DNA from: Succinimonas sp045124755
GTDB taxonomy: Bacteria; Pseudomonadota; Gammaproteobacteria; Enterobacterales; Succinivibrionaceae
Assembly: GCF_045124755.1 (NCBI RefSeq)
Contig: NZ_JBGVMK010000105.1
DNA length: 64,000 nucleotides
Direction: 5' to 3' (one strand)
Within the stretch, counting starts at the first letter, position 1. Each line of letters opens with the position of its first letter. The position numbers were made by a program, and so were the translations under genes. Shown here one piece after another: positions 38,904-47,120 of this stretch. The notes beneath the pieces were generated by a model that searched no databases, was not told the DNA's origin, and saw nothing but the letters and a program-made list of their open reading frames with translations.

Positions 38904-40541
38904 TCAGCCCTCCCGCATGCTGCTGATGGCATTGCTGAGCTCCTTGACCCCGGTGAGAATGGTTCTGTTGTAGGCCTCGGACCACTGCTTCACAAAACCG
39001 GCATTTTTGGCCAGCATCCCGTCCAGAGACTCGCTGATGCGGGGTTCAAAGCCCTTAAGCTCCTGAATGCCCTTTTCCAGAGCTTCGGTGGCTCTTCTGA
39101 GGGCGGTGATTCTCTCGTCAAAATGCCGGGTAAGATCAGAAACCGCATTAAGCCCCTGCCGCACGCTGATCTCGTTTTCCCCGAGCTGCTTCACCGCGGC
39201 ATTGAGAGCGGCGGTCATTTGTTCCAGAGCCTCCCGGTCGCTCCGGATTGCGGCCATGGAGTCCCGGAGACTGCCGTTAAGCTCCTGACAGAAGCCGCCG
39301 AAGGTCTCCGAGGTTTGCTGCCACTCAGCCACGTTAGCCGCAATATCCCGGTGGTAATTATCCAGACTGCTGCCGATCTTTTCATACTGGGCCGTGATGA
39401 TGCCGGTGGCCGTGCGGGCGGAATTCACAAACTCCTCCCCGGCGGTCTTCACGGTTTCCGTCTGGAGGGAAATGGCCCGGTTAAGGCGATCCTCCAGCTT
39501 GTCCAGGGTTTTCAGGATCACGTCGGTGGTGCGGTTATCCATGTCCCGGATATACATGGTGATCTTCTGGGAAAGCTCCGTGGTCATACGCTCCGACATG
39601 CCGTCAAGAGCGGTGACAATCTCCCGGGACATGGCGCGCACCGCCCCCTGCACCGAGGTGTCCTCAATAACGTCGCTGATGCTGGAAAGAGCCGTCTCCG
39701 AGGCAATATTGGGCGGGAAATTAAGATCGATCATCTTGCAAAGCTCCCGGATCTGATTCCGGCAGAAACTGTGAACACCTCTGATAATAGCACTGGAAAA
39801 CATGCTGAAGGTTATGCCCCACACCGAAGTAACAAAGGCCATCCCCGCTCCCGAAAGGAGAGCGCCCAGCCGGAGCTTGATCTCCTCCTCGGGAAGCTCC
39901 CCGCCGGTTCCGGTGATCCAGTCGCTGATCCCGGAATCCTTAAGGCCGTAAAGAAGTCCCACAAAGGTGCCGAGAACGCCGATGCCGGTAAGAAGTCCGG
40001 GGATAAAAGGCTTCCGGTGAAACATTTCGTAGCCGAGGGTTAATTCGTTAAACACCTCCCGGGCCTGACCGCGATTGCAGTAATGCCAGGAGCCGTTTGA
40101 GCGGTAACGTGTCAGCATGTTTCTGAAAATCCTGCCCGCATGCTTAAGCTGTTCGTTGCCATCCAGGACATTCAGAAATTTATCGGTTACCTCACAGCGG
40201 TTATAGAGAGACTGATCCCCGCCGGAGGCTTCCTGCAGGGATTTCTTAATGAACGAAATTTTTTTCCAAAGATGGATTCCCTGCTTTATGAGCAAAAAAA
40301 TAAGAAAAATAAAAACAGCAATAATAGCCAGGCAGAAGCCGGTGGACAAAACGTCATCCCACCATGCCGGTGCCAGTGCCCACGCCCCCTCTTCTCCGGC
40401 CGTTCCCGTTTCCGGAGCGGCACTCTCCGGCTCCGCCGCCAGAACCGGAACAACGGAGGTCAGTCCGGAGATTAAAACCGCGCTTAAACAGGAGATAAAC
40501 TTTAACAGGCAGGAGCCAGACATTTCCAAATATTTCCGCAT
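38904..40541 (-). CDS. MotA/ExbB/ZorA-like proton-channel protein with long cytoplasmic tail
   Basis: Inner-membrane channel subunit of 545 residues. After an N-terminal hydrophobic export-type segment (LSAVLISGLTSVVPVLA), the MotA/TolQ/ExbB domain has a helix at about 55-80 (FCLAIIAVFIFLIFLLI), the diagnostic LLTGIGVLGTFVGLLYGL at about 178-196 and LLSGAGMAFVTSVWGITFSM at about 230-250. The remaining 290 residues are an almost unbroken helical tail without prolines. Such a long tail is known for ZorA of the Zorya anti-phage system and not for MotA or ExbB. It starts six bases after the preceding gene. Confidence 0.85.
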   Translation of the reverse strand: MRKYLEMSGSCLLKFISCLSAVLISGLTSVVPVLAAEPESAAPETGTAGEEGAWALAPAWWDDVLSTGFCLAIIAVFIFLIFLLIKQGIHLWKKISFIKKSLQEASGGDQSLYNRCEVTDKFLNVLDGNEQLKHAGRIFRNMLTRYRSNGSWHYCNRGQAREVFNELTLGYEMFHRKPFIPGLLTGIGVLGTFVGLLYGLKDSGISDWITGTGGELPEEEIKLRLGALLSGAGMAFVTSVWGITFSMFSSAIIRGVHSFCRNQIRELCKMIDLNFPPNIASETALSSISDVIEDTSVQGAVRAMSREIVTALDGMSERMTTELSQKITMYIRDMDNRTTDVILKTLDKLEDRLNRAISLQTETVKTAGEEFVNSARTATGIITAQYEKIGSSLDNYHRDIAANVAEWQQTSETFGGFCQELNGSLRDSMAAIRSDREALEQMTAALNAAVKQLGENEISVRQGLNAVSDLTRHFDERITALRRATEALEKGIQELKGFEPRISESLDGMLAKNAGFVKQWSEAYNRTILTGVKELSNAISSMREG

Positions 40542-40547
40542 AACGAA

Positions 40548-41324
40548 TCAGATAACCGAATAGATAACCAGGGCCACCAGGAAAAGCACAATCACCAGAA
40601 TAGCCAGATCAAAAAAGCTGATGAAGGAAAGAGCCGAGGGTTCCTTGTAGCCCCCGGTTCTTAAGGTTCGTTCATAGGGCTCCTCCGGCACCGGCGGCCG
40701 GGAGACGGGAGGCTTTTCCGCCTCCCGGGGCGCAGAATCATCCCGAGCCGGAGGGACGCTGTTCGCAGTCTTCCTGTTCTCCTTTGACTCCTTGTTCTCT
40801 TCTGACTCGGTTTTCTCCCCGGAGTCCGTTTTAGCCTCTGCTGTTATTTCCGGAGACTCCGTTTCCTCCTGAGGCCGGGGAATATCCGCCTGAGATTCCC
40901 GATGAGGCTTTGCCGGCCCGTCCCGGCCGTAAATAAAGGCCTGGGCCCGATCCGGATCGGGATAATCCTCCGCCCGGTTCACATCAAGACCGGAGGACGA
41001 CACCTTCTGAATGGCCAGAAGATCGCCGGACTCGTCATAGAGGGCGAACCGGAAGCTTTTATGACTGCAGGCCGCCAGAGAAACCATCTCCCGGGACAGC
41101 TCCAGGATATAGGTTCCCTCCAGGGGCATCCCGGGATAGTCGCAATGCGCCTGCCAGCGAAACTCCGAGCCCGCTGTTACGCTGCCGCCGGGAGCGACAT
41201 AGGAGGAGCCGTCCAGGTTCATAAGAGAAAAGCTGATCCCCGCGGGAGAGATCCCGTGAAACTCCGCCTGAAAGGTTCCGTCATGCGAGCACGGCCCCAG
41301 ACGGCAGCGCTTCTTTTCAGCCAT
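40548..41324 (-). CDS. unrecognised tail-anchored protein with beta domain and charged linker
   Basis: A 258-residue protein. Residues 1-110 look like a beta-sandwich (GTFQAEFHGISPAGISFSL, SEFRWQAHCDYPGMP, SFRFALYDESGD). A Glu/Lys/Pro-rich linker follows (about 120-220, with TESEENKESKENRKT) and then one C-terminal membrane segment (FFDLAILVIVLFLVALVIYSV). It overlaps the end of the SrfC-like gene by eight bases and precedes the ZorA-like gene by six. The plan, a soluble head on a long flexible tether, suggests it tethers the SrfC or channel complex to the membrane. Confidence 0.75.
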   Translation of the reverse strand: MAEKKRCRLGPCSHDGTFQAEFHGISPAGISFSLMNLDGSSYVAPGGSVTAGSEFRWQAHCDYPGMPLEGTYILELSREMVSLAACSHKSFRFALYDESGDLLAIQKVSSSGLDVNRAEDYPDPDRAQAFIYGRDGPAKPHRESQADIPRPQEETESPEITAEAKTDSGEKTESEENKESKENRKTANSVPPARDDSAPREAEKPPVSRPPVPEEPYERTLRTGGYKEPSALSFISFFDLAILVIVLFLVALVIYSVI

Positions 41325-44025
41325 GACTGATATTGCTCTCGATATTCCGGTATTCGTTTACCAGGTTCTTCAGGGCATCCTCAAGCTTTTCTGAAAACCC
41401 GAACCGAGACTGATAGCCGGCGTTTTCCACAAACACCCGGGACATGGCCTGAGCCCAGACCGCCAGCGGGGATTTCCGGTTTTTGTCCGGTTCATCGCTG
41501 AGACAGCTGTCCAGATCCGCCACGGTATCCACGGCAGGCTTTTCCTGAACAGCCGTGCCGTTAAGGGTGTAGATAAAGTCCGAAAGAATGAGATTCACCA
41601 CCTCCGGCACCTTGGCCCCGGTGTCCCGGTTGCCGCTGTCCATGCTGCTCAGGCGATCCACCTGCTCAATAAGCACCTTGCGGAGATCCGTCCGTCCCGC
41701 AAAATTCACGATCTCCTGCGCCGTGGTCGCCACAAACTCCGGGCTCAGAGGCAGCATGCGGCGATTCCAGCTCCGGGATGCGGCAAGGCCCTGCATCCAG
41801 TCCACCCATTTGTTATAAAGCTTTTCGCTGTCCCGAAGCCGGAGAGAACCAGCTCCGGCGGTCTTTCCGGCATTATCCGGATCCGGTGCGGCTTTGCTGT
41901 CCTGAGGCTCAGAGGGTTCCCCCAGAATATCAAAATCGAGATCATCAAAATCGGGAATCTCCTCCGGCTCCGGAGCCGGAGCTCCGGCGGCGCCGGAGGC
42001 GGACTCCGGCGAGGATTGCTCCTCCTCCGGCCGGAAGCGGATCTCGTTCAGCACCTCATCCCAGGCATTTTTGATTTCGGAGAGGGGCATATTGAACACG
42101 TTCACAAAATCCCCGAACTGACAGGCCAGAAGATCCTTTCTCTTCCTGACCTCGGCGTAGAAGATCCCGGCAAAGGCCTTTTTCTTGGCCGCCTGCCGTT
42201 CATCCTGGGAGGAATTTACCGCATTCCACTGCTGGAAAAGCGGGATCAGCCGCTCCCGGAGCAGAAGAGAGAGGGCATTCTGCACCGCATCCTTCTTAAT
42301 GGCGCGGATATCAATGGCCTGAATGCTTTTCACGAGATTGTCCAGACCGCCGTCATTCACCTTCAGCACCGCATCCCAGGCGGCCTCGGGATTTCTGACA
42401 TAGGTTCTGATGTCGCTGTCCCGGCAGAGCTCCTGCTTCATGAGATCCAGACGCTCCTGATAGCCCTCCCGGATCCCCCGCTCCCGGCTGTCCGCCTTGT
42501 CGATGAAGGAGCAGTCCAGGCCGGGCTTCCGCACCAGAAAGATATTGCTGAAGGGCCTGGGGGCATCCTCGGAGCCGTCCCAGTTTTTCAGCCATTCGCA
42601 CTGGCCGAACTTTTCCAGCACGGTCTGCTGCAGGAGGCCGCCGCGGCCGTAGACCCGGTTCTCCTTGTCCAGATCCTCGGCAATTCTTTTGTCAAACTTG
42701 GTGAGCGCCCAGAAAAGTCCGCAGTTATGCCGGGCCCGGGTCTGGGGATCGCCCCCCTGGGTCTGGCGGATCCAGCGGGAGATCACGTCCTCGATTCTGG
42801 GGGAATTGATCTGACTGTCGGCGGCGGTGCACAGGATCAGGGCGTTAAGGTCATAGTTCTCGGTGTATTTCTCAAAAAGATAGGCCACCTTGCCCCGGAG
42901 GAAGGCATCCGACATGATTTCCCGTTCCGCCGGGTTGTCCAGAGCCGAGAGATCCCGATCCAGCCGGCCCCGGTACCCCGGAAAGTCCAGGACGTCATTG
43001 TTCTTGATAATGTCGAATTTCGGATTCTCCACGGGAATCCGGATCTCCGCCGTAAGAGCAGCCAGCTCGCTCAGGCGGATCTGCTTCACCCCGCTCATGG
43101 TCTTCACAAACACCTCGCTGTCATCCGGAGACTCCAGCTTCTTCAAGGCATCCACGTTGATAAGGGAGATGGAATCCCGGGCTACCACCACCGCCCTTAT
43201 GGGAGCCATGACGGTTTCCAGATGATCCAGGTGTTCCAGAGTGCCGGCCAGCCGGAGAAAGAGCTCCCGGAAGCGGTTATTGCCGCCCCAGAGCACGGAA
43301 TAGTACCGGGCCCGTTCCGCCGTATTGAGGTAAACGATCCGTTCCCGGCCCAGCGTCCAGAATGCTTCGCCCAGAGAGGTGTTAAGAACGCCGTGGCGGG
43401 CTTCGATATACTTCTCAAGGGAGGTAATTTCGTTTTCGGGAATGCGGCGCGCGGTCTTATCCGCGGGGATGCGGCCCAGATCCTCCAGCGCCTGCCGGGA
43501 AAGCTGCCGGATATCGCCGATGCCGGTGGCCGTATCCGGAAAATCCGAATAGTAGGAATTAACCAGAATCTTTACGATCTCGCACTCCGCCAGAAAGGTC
43601 AGCCGCACCGGATAATCGGGATCCGCATCCTCGTCCCGTTCGCCGTACATGGTAAAGCGGGTAACAAGACCGGTGGATTCCTTGCCGCTGCCCTGAGGAT
43701 TGATTTTCTGGACAAAGTCATAGGTCTCCCGGCCCAGTCTGGTAATCAGCCGGTGCTCGTCATTGGAGGCCATGGCCGATACCAGATAGGACTTGCCGGC
43801 CTGAGACTCCCCGAAAAGACCGATCCCCGGCTTGTTGCGGGCGGTGCGCCGCATCACCGAGGCCTGATAGATGGCATCATAAAGGGAAGCCAGATGGCGG
43901 TTCTGCCCGGAGGCCACCGCCGGACTCACCCTGGCGGCATCGTTGATCCACTTAATGGCGCTCTGGGAATTCTTCTCGGTTCTTTCCCAGAGACGGGACA
44001 GGTCTGCTAATTCTTCGCTGCTCAT
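41317..44025 (-). CDS. srfC: SrfC-like dynamin-type GTPase (putative virulence factor family)
   Basis: Large GTPase of the SrfC family. The G1 motif is GLFGESQAGKSYLVSAM near residue 70, a G3-like VLDFPGYRG lies near 347 and a G4-like LTKFDKR near 440, as in dynamin-like GTPases. A Glu/Pro/Asp-rich stretch (about 670-720) separates the GTPase and a helical C-terminal region. Length 902. The start at 44025 follows GGAAGGA and is preferred over 44055. Salmonella srfABC genes are regulated by SsrB and annotated as virulence effectors, but no biochemical role is established; the family resemblance is by motifs and gene order. Confidence 0.82.
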   Translation of the reverse strand: MSSEELADLSRLWERTEKNSQSAIKWINDAARVSPAVASGQNRHLASLYDAIYQASVMRRTARNKPGIGLFGESQAGKSYLVSAMASNDEHRLITRLGRETYDFVQKINPQGSGKESTGLVTRFTMYGERDEDADPDYPVRLTFLAECEIVKILVNSYYSDFPDTATGIGDIRQLSRQALEDLGRIPADKTARRIPENEITSLEKYIEARHGVLNTSLGEAFWTLGRERIVYLNTAERARYYSVLWGGNNRFRELFLRLAGTLEHLDHLETVMAPIRAVVVARDSISLINVDALKKLESPDDSEVFVKTMSGVKQIRLSELAALTAEIRIPVENPKFDIIKNNDVLDFPGYRGRLDRDLSALDNPAEREIMSDAFLRGKVAYLFEKYTENYDLNALILCTAADSQINSPRIEDVISRWIRQTQGGDPQTRARHNCGLFWALTKFDKRIAEDLDKENRVYGRGGLLQQTVLEKFGQCEWLKNWDGSEDAPRPFSNIFLVRKPGLDCSFIDKADSRERGIREGYQERLDLMKQELCRDSDIRTYVRNPEAAWDAVLKVNDGGLDNLVKSIQAIDIRAIKKDAVQNALSLLLRERLIPLFQQWNAVNSSQDERQAAKKKAFAGIFYAEVRKRKDLLACQFGDFVNVFNMPLSEIKNAWDEVLNEIRFRPEEEQSSPESASGAAGAPAPEPEEIPDFDDLDFDILGEPSEPQDSKAAPDPDNAGKTAGAGSLRLRDSEKLYNKWVDWMQGLAASRSWNRRMLPLSPEFVATTAQEIVNFAGRTDLRKVLIEQVDRLSSMDSGNRDTGAKVPEVVNLILSDFIYTLNGTAVQEKPAVDTVADLDSCLSDEPDKNRKSPLAVWAQAMSRVFVENAGYQSRFGFSEKLEDALKNLVNEYRNIESNISHG

Positions 44026-44042
44026 AATCCTTCCTTCTCCTG

Positions 44043-47000
44043 CTATCTCCGGCACACCACGCCGTTATCCAGCCAGTAGTCATTCTCCCCCAGCTTGCTG
44101 TCCGGGAGGGTGCAGAGCTTCAGGAACACATTGGCGTTCTCTCCTTCGGTAATGACCTCAATGCTGTCCCGGTTGCCGCCGCTCACGCCCCGCACCCGGG
44201 AAACATCCTTCAGCACCAGCCGATCCTGCTCCCAGCGTCCCGCATCCTCGCTCTCGCTTTCGGCCCGATCCAGACAGAGCTCGATATAGGATTCGTTAAT
44301 GCTGGCGATGCTGCGGGAAAGATCCTCGCTCAGGGTCAGCTTGTAAAGCGGCGTGGCCGGCCAGCGCTCGATTCTCACCGGACGGCTGCCGATGGTCATG
44401 CGGCCGCTCACCCGGAAGGAGCCCTCAAACTTATAGGAGCTGTTCTCCTCCAGATTGACCCCGGAATAGAACAGGGAGGTATTCAGTATCCTTCCGGAGG
44501 CATCCAGAGCTCCGATGTAGTGAATATTGGAGCGCAGCTTGCAGGATCCCACCTTGAGATAAAAGTTCTCGATCTGGGAGATCTCGCACAGGTAGGCGAT
44601 CATGGCCCCCACCGCCACAGCGGTCTTGGGATCCCGGATCCGGCCGCCGCTGGCGAAGGGATACCAGTCCCCCACCCGCACGGAGGACATCTGGAGAATG
44701 CGGGACGGGGCCAGATCCACCTTGTTGCGGAAGGCGGAAATTATGCCGGGGAGCGTGGAGGGCCGGCCCGACAGGAGCACGATGTCACAGCGGTACTGGT
44801 TTATCACCTCGGCAATGAAGGAAATGGCCTTGCTGCAGATATCGTAGCGGCTCTGACAGGTGGCCAGGCGTTCATGGAGGAGATGAATGTCCATGTTCAG
44901 TACCACGTCCAGAATGGAGATGCTCCGGGAGTCCTTCTTAAGCCGGAGCTCGTCGGAAAAGAACGCCTCCACCCGGGCAAAGGTGCGGTCAGAGGCGAGA
45001 TCCCGGCCGGACTCCTTCAGGATCTGGGCAAAGGTGCGGCCGTCCAGATCCCGGTAATTCTCGGCGCCGTAGTTCTGATAGGAGTTAATAATGGCCACCG
45101 CAATGGGATAAAGCACCTGCAATGTCAGCTGCTTTCTGCTGGTGGAGTGCTGCACGGAATTGTCATGCGGCTCCGAACCCAGACGTTCCGCGATGTAGTC
45201 ATCCGCAAAGCTTTCGGAAAACCCCAGTCTTTTAACGAGATAGCTGCGAATCGAGGGGATGACATAGGTCTGAATAATATCCAGAAGCAAGTCGTCTCCG
45301 GCCACCTTGAAGCTCTCATGGAAGCGCTGCTCGGGAATAATGCCGCCCCCCTGTCCGTAACGGTAATCATTGATAACAAAGTCCGTGGTGCCGCCGCCGA
45401 TATCCACGGTGGCAATGGTGATGCGGCGATCCGGGGAATCCGGATTCCGCACGGCCTCCAGGCTGTTAACCCGCCAGAAGTCCTCCCAGTGTCCGGAATA
45501 CTTGCTGGTGACCTCGTTGTACAGGAAGACCGCCTGGCTGCAGAAGGCCTCGTCCCACTTGATTTCGCAGCCGGGATAAGGAGGCCATACCGCCTGGGAG
45601 GAAAAGTCCGGTTTCTCATGGGCCGGGGTAAGATCCCACTTCATGGCCCGCCAGTACACCGCCACGGCATCCGTAAGATGCTTCCGAAAAATCCCCACCT
45701 CCTCCAGGGGCATCCCCGGGGGCACCGTGAGAATAATATTGCGGAGCACTCTGGGGGTATCCCGCTGCTGGCCGTTCCAGCGGAAGGAGATGCTGTTTAT
45801 CTGCTGCTCGGCCTGGGCGATAATCTCCATGAGAAGCAGCATCATAAGAGAGCTTCTGCTGAAGCTGGCGTCCATGGCGGCATAGGAATCCGGCTCCCGG
45901 AACAGGGGCACTCCGGCGCCGTTTACCAGATTGGCGATGCGGGAATCCAAAAGGCTGGGCTTTCCCGAGGAATCCGTATGGGGATTGCACTGCCAGGCAA
46001 AGCGGGCCCGTTCCTCGTCCCAGAGGTATCTCTTGGGGCTGGACATGCCCGAACGGGATTCGTTTCCCGACAGCATCCAGGAAAGATGCAGGGCCTCGTC
46101 CCCGGCGCGCACCAGGGAATGCCACTGAAAATTCGTATACCCGAGCTCGGCCATTTTCAGGGTAAAGGACGGGGAGGCGAATTCCACGTTGCTGGAAAAC
46201 GCATTCCGGTAAACATGCTCCGGCCGGGACAGATCCCGGAGCTCCACCGAGCGGGAGCTTTTAAGGCTTTCCCGGCCCTCCAGGAGGAGACCGCAGACCC
46301 GGGAGTTTCCGATATCCAGCACCATGGTGACATCAATGGCGGCATCCCCGAACCTCTTAAAGGGCTTCACCAGCACAGCGGGGCAGCCGGTAAAGCGGCG
46401 GCCGTTCATCTGGGGGCTTCCGGTGACGGATTTATCCAGAAGGGTGTAAATCAGGGCCTGATAGCAGCCCCGCCAGATGCCGGAGGTCAGGCCGGTTTCG
46501 ATTTTGGCGGGAGAGCGTTCGGCCCTTTTCATATAATCCTTCCAGTAGCCGATTAGGAGAGATTTCAAAAAGCCCTCGTCCAGGAAGCCGAAGATCCGGT
46601 CAAAGCGGGAGCAGAGGCTGTAGGAAAGTCCGCTGGCCACGGCAGAATCGCTGAGGTAGTGCTTCTCGGAACCGCGGCCGGACTGATCTCCGGAGCTCGT
46701 GGCGGTGTCAAAGGCCAGCACCAGACGGTACTTATGCTCCTCCCGCTTTTTAAGATAGCCCCGGCACCAGTTCAGAGGAGCGCAGGATTTATCCATAAAG
46801 TAAGGGAGCGGCACCCACTTTTCTTCAAAGATCCCGAAAACCTCATCCAGATGTATTTTCTCAAAATTTCCCTGCGGCAGCGAAGCTCCGGTGACCAGAT
46901 CCCTGATACGGCCGCGATCCTTGGAGAGAATGCTGTCATCCTCGTTAAGCTCCCGGGGGGATCTCAGAAGGTGCATCTCCGGGGACAGCTGGAAGGTCTC

Positions 47001-47120
47001 CAGAGCATCCCGGGCATCGCTGTCAGAAAGATCGATGTCCAGATCCAGAAACTGCACACCGGTATTCTGGAATAAAACCAGCTTGTCGTTTTCAGCAAAC
47101 TTGGGGGAATCAGGTATCAT
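44043..47120 (-). CDS. srfB: SrfB-like protein with actin/Hsp70-type ATPase motifs
   Basis: A 1025-residue cytoplasmic protein of the SrfB family. It contains two phosphate-binding motifs of the actin/Hsp70 ATPase fold: VLDIGNSRVCGLLLEG near residue 268 and IATVDIGGGTTDFVINDY near 572. An adenosine-loop-like VVLLSGRPSTLPGI lies near 780. This makes it a likely ATPase rather than a secreted effector. Its start overlaps the SrfA-like stop by four bases (ATGA) and SrfC follows after about 17 bases, matching the srfA-srfB-srfC order. Confidence 0.85.
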   Translation of the reverse strand: MIPDSPKFAENDKLVLFQNTGVQFLDLDIDLSDSDARDALETFQLSPEMHLLRSPRELNEDDSILSKDRGRIRDLVTGASLPQGNFEKIHLDEVFGIFEEKWVPLPYFMDKSCAPLNWCRGYLKKREEHKYRLVLAFDTATSSGDQSGRGSEKHYLSDSAVASGLSYSLCSRFDRIFGFLDEGFLKSLLIGYWKDYMKRAERSPAKIETGLTSGIWRGCYQALIYTLLDKSVTGSPQMNGRRFTGCPAVLVKPFKRFGDAAIDVTMVLDIGNSRVCGLLLEGRESLKSSRSVELRDLSRPEHVYRNAFSSNVEFASPSFTLKMAELGYTNFQWHSLVRAGDEALHLSWMLSGNESRSGMSSPKRYLWDEERARFAWQCNPHTDSSGKPSLLDSRIANLVNGAGVPLFREPDSYAAMDASFSRSSLMMLLLMEIIAQAEQQINSISFRWNGQQRDTPRVLRNIILTVPPGMPLEEVGIFRKHLTDAVAVYWRAMKWDLTPAHEKPDFSSQAVWPPYPGCEIKWDEAFCSQAVFLYNEVTSKYSGHWEDFWRVNSLEAVRNPDSPDRRITIATVDIGGGTTDFVINDYRYGQGGGIIPEQRFHESFKVAGDDLLLDIIQTYVIPSIRSYLVKRLGFSESFADDYIAERLGSEPHDNSVQHSTSRKQLTLQVLYPIAVAIINSYQNYGAENYRDLDGRTFAQILKESGRDLASDRTFARVEAFFSDELRLKKDSRSISILDVVLNMDIHLLHERLATCQSRYDICSKAISFIAEVINQYRCDIVLLSGRPSTLPGIISAFRNKVDLAPSRILQMSSVRVGDWYPFASGGRIRDPKTAVAVGAMIAYLCEISQIENFYLKVGSCKLRSNIHYIGALDASGRILNTSLFYSGVNLEENSSYKFEGSFRVSGRMTIGSRPVRIERWPATPLYKLTLSEDLSRSIASINESYIELCLDRAESESEDAGRWEQDRLVLKDVSRVRGVSGGNRDSIEVITEGENANVFLKLCTLPDSKLGENDYWLDNGVVCRR

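Noticed and set aside
42016..44010. A 664-codon plus-strand frame antisense to the SrfC-like gene
   Set aside because: It is a shadow of a G+C-rich gene. It has low-complexity, Pro/His/Gly-rich composition and no motifs, while the minus strand carries GTPase motifs.
44520..46556. A 678-codon plus-strand frame antisense to the SrfB-like gene
   Set aside because: Same reason: the opposite strand has the actin-type motifs and operon overlaps. The long antisense frame at 33798-35453 is rejected likewise.
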